64,000 bases of DNA from Pinisolibacter aquiterrae (lineage in GTDB: Bacteria > Pseudomonadota > Alphaproteobacteria > Rhizobiales > Ancalomicrobiaceae): assembly GCF_019160155.1 (NCBI RefSeq), contig NZ_JAFNIH010000025.1:186001-250000 (forward strand), in the 5' to 3' direction. Position 1 is the stretch's first letter. Each line of letters begins with the position of its first letter. A model generated the notes under the pieces. It was not told where the DNA came from, ran no database searches, and saw only the letters and a program-made list of their open reading frames with translations. The translations under genes and the position numbers were made by a program. Of the stretch, positions 53,631 to 62,231 are shown piece after piece.

Positions 53631-54415
53631 GCCGGATGAAGCTCTTCGCGCTCCAGGCCCTCGTCGCCGTGGTGGCGATCGCGATCTGGTGGATCGGATC
53701 GACGGTGAAGATCGGCGGCGTGCTGCTGCTGCCACCCTTCTTCTTCTCCACCCCGGGCGAGGTCTTCTCCCGGGTGGTGCGGATGGTGGCGACCGGCGTC
53801 GTCTGGCATCACCTCGCGGTGACGCTGATCGAGACCGCCCTCGCCTTCGTGATCGGCGCGGCCGGCGGCATCCTGTTCGGCTTCTGGTTCGCCCGGAAGC
53901 CGACCGTCGCGGCGGTGTTCGACCCCTATCTGAAGATGGTCAACGCGCTGCCCCGCGTCGTGCTGGCGCCGATCTTCATGCTGTGGCTCGGCCTCGGCAT
54001 CTGGTCGAAGGTGGCGCTCGGCGTGACGCTGGTGTTCTTCATCGTCTTCTTCAACGTCTATCAGGGCGTCAAGGAAGTCAGTCCCGTGGTGCTCGCCAAC
54101 GCGCGACTGATGGGCATGAACGACCGCCAGCTCTTCCGCCACGTCTATTGGCCGTCGGCGCTGTCGTGGATGTTCTCCTCGCTCCACACCTCGGTCGGCT
54201 TCGCGCTGGTCGGCGCGGTGGTCGGCGAATATCTCGGCTCCTCGGCCGGCCTCGGCTATCTCATCCATCAGGCGGAAGGCGTCTTCGACATCGCCGGTGT
54301 CTTCGCCGGCATGTTCGTGCTCGCCGTCTTCGTCCTGATCATCGACTGGGGCGTGACGGCGATCGAAAATCGTCTGCTCGTCTGGCGTCCACAGGCTCCG
54401 ATCGGCAACGATTGA
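53627..54415 (+). CDS. ABC transporter permease (nitrate/sulfonate/taurine family)
   Basis: 262 residues with about six membrane helices. The EAA-type coupling loop is NARLMGMNDRQLFRHVYWPS, which contacts the ATPase. FSTPGEVFSRV near the N-terminus is typical of SsuC/TauC-like permeases. It is coupled to the ATPase gene by ATGA and followed after 35 nt by the binding-protein gene. Confidence 0.93.
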   Translation: MSRMKLFALQALVAVVAIAIWWIGSTVKIGGVLLLPPFFFSTPGEVFSRVVRMVATGVVWHHLAVTLIETALAFVIGAAGGILFGFWFARKPTVAAVFDPYLKMVNALPRVVLAPIFMLWLGLGIWSKVALGVTLVFFIVFFNVYQGVKEVSPVVLANARLMGMNDRQLFRHVYWPSALSWMFSSLHTSVGFALVGAVVGEYLGSSAGLGYLIHQAEGVFDIAGVFAGMFVLAVFVLIIDWGVTAIENRLLVWRPQAPIGND

Positions 54416-54450
54416 CCGTCACCAACCAAGAACGACAGGGAGAGACGCAC

Positions 54451-55476
54451 ATGAAGTCCTTCACGACCCTCCTCGCCGCGGGCCTCGTCGCCCTCGGCCT
54501 CGCCGCCGGTCCGGCGGTGGCCGCGCCCGAGAAGACGACGCTCCAGATCGGCGTCGGCGGCAAGCCGCTGCTCTATTATCTGCCGCTGACGCTCGCCGAG
54601 CGCCTCGGCTACTTCAAGGACGCCGGCCTCGACGTCACCATCAACGACTTCGGCGGCGGCTCCAAGGCGCTGCAGGCGCTGATCGGCGGCTCGGTCGACG
54701 CCGTCACCGGCGCCTACGAGCACACCATCCGCATGCAGCAGAAGGGCCAGAAGATCGAGGCGGTGATCGAGCTCGGCCGCTTCCCCGGCATCGTTCTCGC
54801 CGTCGCCAAGGACAAGGCCGACAAGGTCAAGACCGTCGCCGACCTGAAGGGCATGAAGATCGGCGTCACCGCGCCGGGCTCCTCGACCCATCTGACGACC
54901 GTCTATCAGCTGGTCAAGGCCGGGCTGAAGGCGGACGACGCCTCCTTCATCGGCGTCGGCGGCGGCGCCTCGGCGGTCGCGGCGGTCGAGCACGGCAACG
55001 TCGACGCGGTCGCCCATCTCGACCCGGTCATCTCCAAGCTCGACGCCGACGGCGCCATCAAGGTCCTGGTCGACATGCGCACCGAGGCCGGCACCCGCGC
55101 CGTCTTCGGCGGTTCGAACCCGGCCGCCGTGCTCTATCTGAAGAAGGACTTCGTCGACGCCAACCCGCAGACCGTCCAGGCGCTGACCGACGTCTTCTAT
55201 CGCACTCTGAAGTGGATCGAGAAGGCGACGCCGGATGAGATCGCCGCGGCCGTGCCCGAGGAATATTGGCTCGGCGACAAGGCCCTCTATCTGAAGGCGG
55301 TGGCCGCGTCCTTCCCGACCTATTCCAAGACCGGCCTGATCCCCGAGGAGGGCATGACCTCCACCCTCGCCTTCCTCGAGGCGACCGAGCCCGGCGCCTT
55401 CGCCGCCGCGAAGATCGACCTCGCCGCGACCTTCGACGGCCGGTTCGTCAAGAAGTCGGCCGAAACGGTGAAGTGA
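54451..55476 (+). CDS. ABC transporter substrate-binding protein (NMT1/SsuA-like)
   Basis: 341 residues. Sec signal peptide (LLAAGLVALGLAAGPAVAA, cleavage at about residue 25), then an NMT1/THI5-like fold: LTLAERLGYFKDAGLDVTIN, GGSKALQALIGGSVDAVTGA, KGMKIGVTAPGSSTHL and AAVEHGNVDAVAHLDPVISK. Relatives bind sulfonates, taurine, nitrate or pyrimidine precursors. No sulfonate-degrading gene is adjacent, so the ligand is open. AGGGAGAGA precedes the ATG. A GC-rich hairpin follows. Confidence 0.93.
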   Translation: MKSFTTLLAAGLVALGLAAGPAVAAPEKTTLQIGVGGKPLLYYLPLTLAERLGYFKDAGLDVTINDFGGGSKALQALIGGSVDAVTGAYEHTIRMQQKGQKIEAVIELGRFPGIVLAVAKDKADKVKTVADLKGMKIGVTAPGSSTHLTTVYQLVKAGLKADDASFIGVGGGASAVAAVEHGNVDAVAHLDPVISKLDADGAIKVLVDMRTEAGTRAVFGGSNPAAVLYLKKDFVDANPQTVQALTDVFYRTLKWIEKATPDEIAAAVPEEYWLGDKALYLKAVAASFPTYSKTGLIPEEGMTSTLAFLEATEPGAFAAAKIDLAATFDGRFVKKSAETVK

Positions 55477-55484
55477 CCACGATG

Positions 55485-55516
55485 CCACGGGGTCCCGATC
55501 CCTCGGGATCCCGTGG
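55485..55516 (+). terminator. hairpin after the ABC transporter operon
   Basis: 14-bp stem (CCACGGGGTCCCGA with TCGGGATCCCGTGG, one G-T pair) and a 4-nt loop, 9 nt after the stop. No T-run. Confidence 0.6.
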
Positions 55517-55706
55517 CCCGTCGACCACGCGGCGCGGCGGTCCCGTCACCGCCCTCGAGCGATCGCTCTGCCGTCGCCGCCGTGATCCCTCGCGTCCGGC
55601 ACGTCCGGCTGATATCCTGAACGCCGGATGCGTCGCGGGATTCCGGCCTTCGCTCCGGCGCCGAGAGACGATCGGCGCGACACTCACCCGCCGAAGGACC
55701 CTCATC

Positions 55707-55946
55707 ATGACCCGCCCCCCGATCCGGCGTTCCGGCTCCTCCGCGCGCGACGCCGCCGAAACGGCCTTCAGATCGGCGACCACCAGGCCGGTGGAAGCCC
55801 CGCCCAAGGCCCCCACGCTGCCCAACGTCCGCGAGACCGTCACCCTGCGGATCGATCGCGACATCCTGGAGCACTTCCAGGAGGACGGGCCGGGCTGGCA
55901 GGAACGGATCAACGCGGCGTTGCGCGGTCTCGTCGATCGCGGCTGA
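55707..55946 (+). CDS. orphan BrnA-type antitoxin
   Basis: 79 residues. Basic, disordered N-terminus, then the BrnA signature VTLRIDRDILEHFQEDGPGW and QERINAALRGLV (ribbon-helix-helix dimer). BrnA normally neutralises the RNase BrnT, encoded just upstream; no BrnT-like gene is found here. It may be a relic or have become a stand-alone DNA-binding protein. ATG 55707 is chosen; upstream codons show no similarity. Confidence 0.75.
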   Translation: MTRPPIRRSGSSARDAAETAFRSATTRPVEAPPKAPTLPNVRETVTLRIDRDILEHFQEDGPGWQERINAALRGLVDRG

Positions 55947-56051
55947 TCGGCGCTTCGACGCGCCGCGCCGTTTGCGGCTCGGCCCCCGCAGTGGACCTGC
56001 CCGCGCGAGTGGATTAGACACGAGGTCCCCAGGGTCTTCGAGCGTTCGTCC

Positions 56052-57500
56052 ATGCACCTCCTTCTGCGCAATCTCGCCGCCAAGCGCCTCCTCGTCGTCG
56101 GCGACGCCATGCTCGATCGTTACATGGAAGGGCCGGTCGGGCGGATCTCGCCGGAGGCGCCGGTGCCGATCGTCAGGGTCGCCGACGTGTTCGAGCGCCC
56201 CGGCGGCGCCGCGAACGTCGCGCTCAATCTCGCCTCCCTCGGGGTGCCCGTCACTTTCCTCGCCTATGTCGGCGTCGATGCCGATGCCGCGGCCCTCGCC
56301 GCCCGGCTCGCCGAGGCCGGGGTCGAGACCTGTTTCGTGCCGGTGAAGGGCGCCCGCACCATCGTCAAGCTGCGCGTCCTGTCGCAGCGCCATCAACTGC
56401 TCCGCCTCGATTTCGAGGACGGTTTCGCCGACGCCGATCACGCCGCGCTGCTCGCCGCCTTCACCGCCGCGCTCGCCGATCACGATCTGGTCGTGCTCTC
56501 CGACTACGGCAAAGGCACGCTCGAAGCGGTCGCCGCGATGATCGCGGCCGCGCGCGCCGCCTCGCGGCCGGTGGTGGTCGATCCCAAGGGCTCCGATTTC
56601 GGCCGCTATCGCGGCGCGACCGCGATCACCCCCAACGCCTCGGAATTCGCCGTGGTCGCCGGCCGCGCCGTCGACGAGGCCGATTTCGCCGCGCGCGGCT
56701 TCGCGCTCCGCGAGAGCCTGGCGCTCGAATATCTCCTGGTCACGCGCGGCGAGAAGGGCATGAGCCTCTTCGGCCGCGACGGCTTCCGCTTGGACATCCC
56801 GACCGAGGCGCGCGAGGTCTACGACGTCACCGGCGCCGGCGACACGGTGATCGCGACGCTCTCCGCCGCGCTCGCCGCCGGCGCCGATTTCGCCGACGCG
56901 ACCCGTCTCGCCAATCTCGCCGCCGGCATCGTCGTCGGCCGAATGGGCACCGCCACGGTGACGCTCGACGAACTCTTCGCGCTCGCCGCCCCCCACGGCG
57001 ACGTCGAGGATCCCGCCGTCACCCTGCGCCAGATCCGCGAGGCCAAGGCGCGCGGCGAGCGCATCGTCATGACCAACGGCTGTTTCGACATCCTCCACGC
57101 CGGCCACGTCGATTATCTGACCCGCGCCAAGGCGCTCGGCCATCGCCTCGTGGTGGCGCTCAATTCGGATGCCTCGGTGCGCCGCCTGAAGGGCGAGACC
57201 CGCCCGGTCAACGGCCTCGCCGACCGCGCCGCCGTGCTGGCGGCGCTGAAGGCGGTCGATTGGGTGATCCCCTTCGACGGGTCGGTCGACGCGGAAGGCC
57301 GCCACACCGACACGCCCCTCGACGTGATCACGGCGGTCGCGCCCGACGTGCTCGTCAAGGGCGGCGACTACACGATCGAGACGATCGTCGGCGCCCGCGA
57401 GGTCCTGGCGGCCGGCGGCGAGGTGCGGGTCCTGCCCTTCGTCGAGGGGCGCTCGACCTCGGCGATCATCGCGCGCATCAGTGAGCGCGGCGACGCCTGA
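56052..57500 (+). CDS. hldE: bifunctional heptose 7-phosphate kinase / heptose 1-phosphate adenylyltransferase
   Basis: 482 residues. The N-terminal ribokinase-like domain (VVGDAMLDRYMEGPVGRISP; GGAANVALNLASLG; DVTGAGDTVIATLSAAL) phosphorylates D-glycero-beta-D-manno-heptose 7-phosphate; the C-terminal nucleotidyltransferase (TNGCFDILHAGHVDYLTRAK; GRSTSAII) makes ADP-heptose. The product feeds LPS inner-core heptose. The two glycosyltransferase genes directly downstream fit that pathway. Other heptose genes (hldD, gmhA) are not in the window. Confidence 0.95.
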   Translation: MHLLLRNLAAKRLLVVGDAMLDRYMEGPVGRISPEAPVPIVRVADVFERPGGAANVALNLASLGVPVTFLAYVGVDADAAALAARLAEAGVETCFVPVKGARTIVKLRVLSQRHQLLRLDFEDGFADADHAALLAAFTAALADHDLVVLSDYGKGTLEAVAAMIAAARAASRPVVVDPKGSDFGRYRGATAITPNASEFAVVAGRAVDEADFAARGFALRESLALEYLLVTRGEKGMSLFGRDGFRLDIPTEAREVYDVTGAGDTVIATLSAALAAGADFADATRLANLAAGIVVGRMGTATVTLDELFALAAPHGDVEDPAVTLRQIREAKARGERIVMTNGCFDILHAGHVDYLTRAKALGHRLVVALNSDASVRRLKGETRPVNGLADRAAVLAALKAVDWVIPFDGSVDAEGRHTDTPLDVITAVAPDVLVKGGDYTIETIVGAREVLAAGGEVRVLPFVEGRSTSAIIARISERGDA

Positions 57501-57522
57501 GCGCGACGGAGGGATCCCCGCC

Positions 57523-58596
57523 ATGCGGCTCGGCTTGTCCTGCAGTGCCCTGAAGGCGAGCGGCGGCATGGAACGCTACGCCATGGACGTCGTCGCCGGC
57601 CTCGCCCGCCTCGGCCACCGGCCGACGGTCTTCGCCCGCGCCTTCGATCGATCGCTGCCGGACTACGGCCGGATCGACCCGGTCGCGATCTCGCTCGCCC
57701 TCGTCCCCGGCAAGCTGCGCGACGAGGTCTTCGCCCGGCGTCTGGTGACCGCTCGTCGCCGCCACCCCGTCGACGTGATGATCGGCACCAACCGCACCCG
57801 CTCGGCCGACATCGCGATCTGCGGCGGCACCCATCTCGGCCACGGCCTCGCCTCCGGCCGCCCCCAGGGCTTCTGGGACCGGCGACAAGTTCGCCTGGAA
57901 AGAGACTTCTACGCCGGCTCATCGATCGTCGTCGCGCATTCGCGGCTGATGGCCGACGAGCTCCGCGATCTCTATGCGATTCCAGATGAAAAGCTGCGGA
58001 CGCTCTATCCGCCCGTCGACGCGGGCCGGTTCCGGCCGGTCGACGCGGCGGCGCGGCGGGCGCTCCGCCGCGACTTCGGCTTCGACGACGAGACCGTCGT
58101 CTTCGCCTTCCCCTCGTCGAGCCACCGCCGCAAGGGGCTCGACGTCTTGCGGCGCGTGTTCGAGACGACGGACCTGCCGGTTCTCCTCGCCGTCGCCGGG
58201 CGGCCGATCGGGAAGGCCGGGCGCAATCTGCGCGATATGGGTTACGTCGCCGGAATGGAGCGGCTCTATGCGGCGGCCGACTATGCGATCCTCGCGTCGG
58301 ACTACGAGCCCTTCGGCCTCGTCGGCGTGGAATCGATCCTGTGCGGCACCCCGGTGGTGACGGCCGAGACGCTCGGCTGCCGCGAGGTGATCGCCGAGAC
58401 GGCGCGGATCGACTTCACCCGCGCCGATCCCGCCTCCCTCGCCGAGGCGCTGGCGCGCGCGGTGGCGCATGTCCGCGCCGGCACCTCCCGCCTCGCCGAC
58501 GGCCGCGCGGCGCTCCTCTACGATCCCGACGTCGACACCCATGTGCGGGCGCTGGTGGCGCTCGCCGAAGCCATCGCCAGCGAGGCCCGTCCATGA
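57523..58596 (+). CDS. LPS-core-type glycosyltransferase (GT4)
   Basis: 357 residues. GT-B fold: N-terminal LGLSCSALKASGGMERYAMD (the Gly-Gly loop), C-terminal FPSSSHRRKGLDVLRRVFE and LASDYEPFGLVGVESILCGT with the E-x7-E motif. Proteins of this kind (WaaG-like) add a hexose to the LPS core. GGAGGG precedes ATG 57523; the upstream in-frame GTG at 57481 overlaps hldE and is less likely. Coupled to the next gene by ATGA. Confidence 0.9.
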   Translation: MRLGLSCSALKASGGMERYAMDVVAGLARLGHRPTVFARAFDRSLPDYGRIDPVAISLALVPGKLRDEVFARRLVTARRRHPVDVMIGTNRTRSADIAICGGTHLGHGLASGRPQGFWDRRQVRLERDFYAGSSIVVAHSRLMADELRDLYAIPDEKLRTLYPPVDAGRFRPVDAAARRALRRDFGFDDETVVFAFPSSSHRRKGLDVLRRVFETTDLPVLLAVAGRPIGKAGRNLRDMGYVAGMERLYAAADYAILASDYEPFGLVGVESILCGTPVVTAETLGCREVIAETARIDFTRADPASLAEALARAVAHVRAGTSRLADGRAALLYDPDVDTHVRALVALAEAIASEARP

Positions 58597-59714
58597 GCGA
58601 GACCGCCGCCGACCAGTCGACCGCCTCGACCAAACGGCGCAATCCACTCGCCATGCGGATCCGCATCGCGCTCGCCCGGCTCGTCTGGTCGCCGTGGCCG
58701 GCGAGCGCAGCCGTCGGGCGGCCGCTCGGGCCCGTGGCGCTGATCCGCTGGGACGGCAAGATCGGCGACTGGGTCCTGTCGAGCCATCTCTTCGGCGCGA
58801 TCGGCCGCGCCACCGGGGCGACCATGATCGCGGTCGCCGCCCCCCATCAGCTCGATCTCTATCGCGAGACCCCCGGCGTCGACGTGGTGCTCCCCTGCCG
58901 GCGCAAGTCGCTCGGCGACGTCGTCCGCACCGGGCTGGCGCTGCGCCGGCTCGGTTGCGACACGGTGGTCGAACTGACCGACCGCGCCCGCTGGTCCGAC
59001 ATGCTGGTGATGGCGCTCTCCGGCGCGCGGCTGCGGCTGAAGGGGGTCGAACCCGGCATCGGCTCGCTGTTCCGCCTGCTCGATCTGCCCGTGGACGGCC
59101 ATGTCGTCGAGCGCGCCGCCGCGTTTCTCGCGGCGATCGGCGTGCAGGCCGGCGATTGGCGCTTCGATTGGCGGCTTCCCGCCGACGACCGCGCCGCCGC
59201 CGCCGCTCTGTGGGGCGACCGCCCGGTGACGCGAATCCTGCTCAATCCCTTCGGCGCCGATCGCACCCGCATCCTGCCGGCGCCGACCATCGCGGCCATC
59301 GCCGAACGCCTGATCGCGGCGCGCGCCGAGCCGACGCGGGTGATCGTGCCGCTGCCGCCCTCGGTGCCGGGCGACTGGCGCGCCGCCGTGGCGCGCTGGC
59401 CCGTCGAGACCCAGCCGGTGCCGGTGGCGCGGATCGAGGCGACGGCGGCGCTGATCGCCGGCGCCGATCTGGTGATCTCGCCCGACACCTCGATCGTCCA
59501 CATCGCCGCCCTGTTCGACCGGCCGATGGTGGCGCTCTATCCGGAGGATACCCGCGAGACGCGGCGCTGGCGGCCGCGCTCGACCCGGGCGACGATCCTC
59601 GTCCCGACCGAGGCGGAAGCCGCCTCGGGCCTGCGCGGCATCACCGCCATCGACCCCGGCCGGATCGTCGAGGCCGCGCGGGAGCGGCTGACGATCGCGG
59701 CCTCGGGAGCGTGA
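58593..59714 (+). CDS. glycosyltransferase family 9 (heptosyltransferase-like)
   Basis: 373 residues. After a basic N-terminus, ALIRWDGKIGDWVLSSHLFG opens the GT9 fold (a variant of the usual R-x-x-x-I-G-D-x-V-L). The C-terminal part has ILLNPFGADRTRILPA and LVISPDTSIVHIAALFDRPM, the conserved ADP-heptose-binding region. It should add heptose to the LPS core, with ADP-heptose from HldE. Start overlaps the upstream gene in ATGA. A 42-bp palindrome follows the stop. Confidence 0.9.
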   Translation: MSETAADQSTASTKRRNPLAMRIRIALARLVWSPWPASAAVGRPLGPVALIRWDGKIGDWVLSSHLFGAIGRATGATMIAVAAPHQLDLYRETPGVDVVLPCRRKSLGDVVRTGLALRRLGCDTVVELTDRARWSDMLVMALSGARLRLKGVEPGIGSLFRLLDLPVDGHVVERAAAFLAAIGVQAGDWRFDWRLPADDRAAAAALWGDRPVTRILLNPFGADRTRILPAPTIAAIAERLIAARAEPTRVIVPLPPSVPGDWRAAVARWPVETQPVPVARIEATAALIAGADLVISPDTSIVHIAALFDRPMVALYPEDTRETRRWRPRSTRATILVPTEAEAASGLRGITAIDPGRIVEAARERLTIAASGA

Positions 59715-59726
59715 CGCGGACCCGCC

Positions 59727-59768
59727 CTCGTCCCCGAGATCCCGACGCGTCGGGATCTCGGGGACGAG
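59727..59768. terminator. 42-bp perfect palindrome between convergent genes
   Basis: Two 21-bp arms with no mismatch and no spacer, centred at 59747/59748 (core GACGCGTC). It lies 12 nt after the glycosyltransferase stop and 2 nt from the serA stop, so it can end transcription from both sides. No T-run. Confidence 0.65.
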
Positions 59769-59770
59769 CC

Positions 59771-61009
59771 TCAGTAGAGCAGACGCGCGCGGATCGTGCC
59801 CTCGATCGAGCGCATCTCCGCCAGCACCTCGTCGGCGAAATCGTCGGCCGCATCCGCCTCGATCACCACGTAACCGACCTCGCCGTCGGTCTGGAGATAC
59901 TGCGCGGCGATGTTGAGGCCGCGATCGGAGAAGAGCGTGTTGAGCCGGTTGAGCATGCCCGGCCGGTTCATGTGGACGTGCATGAAGCGGGTACCGGCCG
60001 GACGCGCCGGCAGCTGCACCTGCGGGAAGTTGACGGCGCCGACGGTCGAGCCGATGTCGGACCAGTCGGCGAGCTTGCGCGCCACTTCCGAGCCGATGCG
60101 CTCCTGCGCCTCCTCGGTCGACCCGCCGATGTGCGGGGTGAGGATGACGTTGGCGAGGCCCTGGAGCGGCGAGACGAACTTCTCCGCGTTCGACTTCGGC
60201 TCCTTGGGGAACACGTCGACGGCGGCGCCGGCGAGATGGCCGTCCTTCAGGGCGCCGGCGAGCGCGTCGAGATCGACCACCGTGCCGCGCGCGTTGTTGA
60301 TGAGATAGGCGCCCTTCTTCATGGCGCGGATCTCTTTCTCGCCGATCATCATGTGCGTCGCCGGGGTCTCCGGCACGTGCAGCGAGACGACGTCGGCCTG
60401 AGCGAGCAGCTCCGTCAGGCTGCCGACCGGCTCGGTGTTGCCGTGGCGCAGCTTGTCGGTCAGATCCTGGTAGATCACCCGCATGCCCATGCTCTCGGCG
60501 AGATTGGAGAGCTGCGAGCCGATGTTGCCGTAGCCGACGATGCCGAGCGTCTTGCCGCGCACCTCGAAGGAGCCGTTGGCCGACTTGTCCCAGCCGCCCT
60601 CGTGCGCCGAGCGCGAGCGATCGGGAATGCGGCGGAGCAGCATGACGATCTCGCCGATCACCAGTTCGGCGACCGAGCGGGTGTTGGAGAAGGGCGCGTT
60701 GAAGACCGGAATGCCGCGCCGGGCCGCCGCCTGCAGATCGACCTGATTGGTGCCGACCGAGAAGCAGCCGACCGCCATCAGCTTGTCCGCCGCCTCGAAG
60801 ACCTCCTCGGTCAACTTGGTGCGCGAGCGGATGCCGATCATGTGGACACCCTTGACCGCCTCCTTCAGCGCATCGCCTTCCAACGCCGTCTTCAGATGCG
60901 TGACGTTGGTGTAGCCGGCCGCCCTCAACAGGTCGACGGCGGTCTGGCTGATGCCCTCGAGGAGCAGAATGGAGATGCGATCGCGGGGCAGAGAGAGGCG
61001 AGCAGGCAT
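59771..61009 (-). CDS. serA: D-3-phosphoglycerate dehydrogenase
   Basis: 412 residues, the E. coli-like length with one ACT domain. IGIRSRTKLTEEVF, FSVGTNQVDLQAA, LGIVGYGNIGSQLSNLAESM (NAD site), NNARGTVVDLDALA and LTPHIGGSTEEAQERIG mark the enzyme; the C-terminal ACT domain (GMLNRLNTLFSDRGLNIAAQ) gives serine feedback inhibition in relatives. It makes 3-phosphohydroxypyruvate, the first step to serine. ATG 61009 is preferred to the in-frame GTG three codons upstream. serB and serC are not nearby. Confidence 0.95.
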   Translation of the reverse strand: MPARLSLPRDRISILLLEGISQTAVDLLRAAGYTNVTHLKTALEGDALKEAVKGVHMIGIRSRTKLTEEVFEAADKLMAVGCFSVGTNQVDLQAAARRGIPVFNAPFSNTRSVAELVIGEIVMLLRRIPDRSRSAHEGGWDKSANGSFEVRGKTLGIVGYGNIGSQLSNLAESMGMRVIYQDLTDKLRHGNTEPVGSLTELLAQADVVSLHVPETPATHMMIGEKEIRAMKKGAYLINNARGTVVDLDALAGALKDGHLAGAAVDVFPKEPKSNAEKFVSPLQGLANVILTPHIGGSTEEAQERIGSEVARKLADWSDIGSTVGAVNFPQVQLPARPAGTRFMHVHMNRPGMLNRLNTLFSDRGLNIAAQYLQTDGEVGYVVIEADAADDFADEVLAEMRSIEGTIRARLLY

Positions 61010-61158
61010 GATCGACACCGGGTTCGGGAAAGGAACAGCCGGTCTAGGACGAAGCGCCCCCCCGTTTCAATGCCAGAAATGCAACATTTCGCGATCTCCG
61101 CCGTGCCGAAGGGTCGCGGCGCGCGCCCCCTCGCCCGAGACGGCGGCGGCTTCGGCCG
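61010..61158. promoter_or_regulatory. serA/trmH intergenic with small inverted repeat
   Basis: GAAATG-CAA-CATTTC at 61076-61090 is a perfect 6-bp inverted repeat about 70 nt upstream of serA. Downstream on the minus strand TTGAAA and TAGACC, 18 nt apart, could be a serA promoter. An operator role for the repeat is only possible. Confidence 0.25.
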
Positions 61159-61959
61159 TCACCGCACGCACAGATGATGCAGCACGATACCGGAGGTGGT
61201 CGCGACGTTGAGACTGTCGACGCCCGGCGCCATCGGGATCCGAACCGCCCGGGTGCGCGCCAGGACCGCCTCCGGCAGCCCCGGTCCCTCGGTGCCGAGC
61301 AGGAACGCGACCCGGCCGTGCGGGCGGACGTCGACCAGACGCTCGGCGCCCGACGGCGACAGCGACAGCACCTCGAACCCGTGCCGCGCGAGGGTTTCGA
61401 CCGGATCCTCGCCGAGGCCGAACCGCGCCTGCGGCACGCTCAGCACATGGCCGACCGAGACCCGCAGCGCCTTGCGATAGAAGGGATCGCAGCAGGTCGC
61501 GTCCATCAGCACCGCGCCCGCCCCGAAGGCGGCGGCGTTGCGGAAGAGGCCGCCCATATTGTCGTGATTGGCGATGCCGAGCGCCGCCACCACGACCGCG
61601 TCGGGGGCGAGGGTCTCGAGGAGCGCCGAGGCCGTCGGGAGCGTCCCGCGCCGGCCGATCGCCAGGATGCCGCGATGGAGCGGAAAGCCGACGATCGCAT
61701 CGACGACGCCGCGCGCGGCGACATGGACCGGCACTTCCGGCGCCAACCGCTCGAGAAGCGGCGCCAGCGCCTCGATCCGGCGCGCGTCGATGAGGAGCGA
61801 CACCGTCTCGTGACGCGGCGATCCCGCGAGAACCGAGAGCACCACCTCGCCCTCGGCGACGAAGAGATCGCGGCGGCCGACGAGATCGCGTTCGCGAATG
61901 TCGCGAAAGTCCGCGATGCGCGGATCGAGCGGGTCGTCGACGGGGACGAGAAGCGGCAT
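61159..61959 (-). CDS. TrmH/SpoU family RNA 2'-O-methyltransferase
   Basis: 266 residues. N-terminal substrate-binding part (DPRIADFRDIRERDLVGRRD; FVAEGEVVL), then the SPOUT domain with the three motifs NHDNMGGLFRNAAAFG, FLLGTEGPGLPE and IPMAPGVDSLNVATTSGIVL (knot and SAM site). It methylates a ribose 2'-OH in tRNA or rRNA; the target nucleotide cannot be told. It lies divergent to tRNA-Glu. Confidence 0.92.
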   Translation of the reverse strand: MPLLVPVDDPLDPRIADFRDIRERDLVGRRDLFVAEGEVVLSVLAGSPRHETVSLLIDARRIEALAPLLERLAPEVPVHVAARGVVDAIVGFPLHRGILAIGRRGTLPTASALLETLAPDAVVVAALGIANHDNMGGLFRNAAAFGAGAVLMDATCCDPFYRKALRVSVGHVLSVPQARFGLGEDPVETLARHGFEVLSLSPSGAERLVDVRPHGRVAFLLGTEGPGLPEAVLARTRAVRIPMAPGVDSLNVATTSGIVLHHLCVR

Positions 61960-62081
61960 GACGGGGTCCTTCCCGAAGGCGAGGCCCCTTCCCTGCCACG
62001 ATCGCGCGCCCCGTCACAAGACCGTCGCGCGGGGGATTTCCACAAGCCCGCCCGTCGCCTCGTCCGCGTGCGCGGGGGGAC

Positions 62082-62108
62082 TTGCCGAGGCGAACGAAGC
62101 ACTATAGA
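62082..62108 (+). promoter_or_regulatory. candidate tRNA-Glu promoter
   Basis: TATAGA at 62103-62108 lies 15 nt before the tRNA and is a good -10. TTGCCG is 15 nt upstream of it, a short spacing, so the -35 call is weak. Confidence 0.4.
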
Positions 62109-62122
62109 AGCACGCCTCGTGA

Positions 62123-62197
62123 GCGCCCTTCGTCTATCGGTTAGGACGGCAGCCTTTCACGTTGCAAAGACGGGTTCGACTCCCGTAGGGCGCGCCA
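62123..62197 (+). tRNA. tRNA-Glu (TTC)
   Basis: A 75-nt cloverleaf: acceptor GCGCCCT/AGGGCGC, D-arm with GTCTATCGGTTAGGAC, anticodon loop CTTTCAC (anticodon TTC), T-loop TTCGACT, discriminator G and encoded CCA. Confidence 0.97.
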
Positions 62198-62231
62198 CGC
62201 TTCTTCTCCACTTCGAGATCTCCCCCACGTC

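Noticed and set aside
54421-57569. Long open frames (406 and 749 codons) on the minus strand opposite the ABC binding protein and hldE
   Set aside because: They are antisense to well-recognised genes and have the repetitive Arg/Asp/Gly composition of shadow frames.
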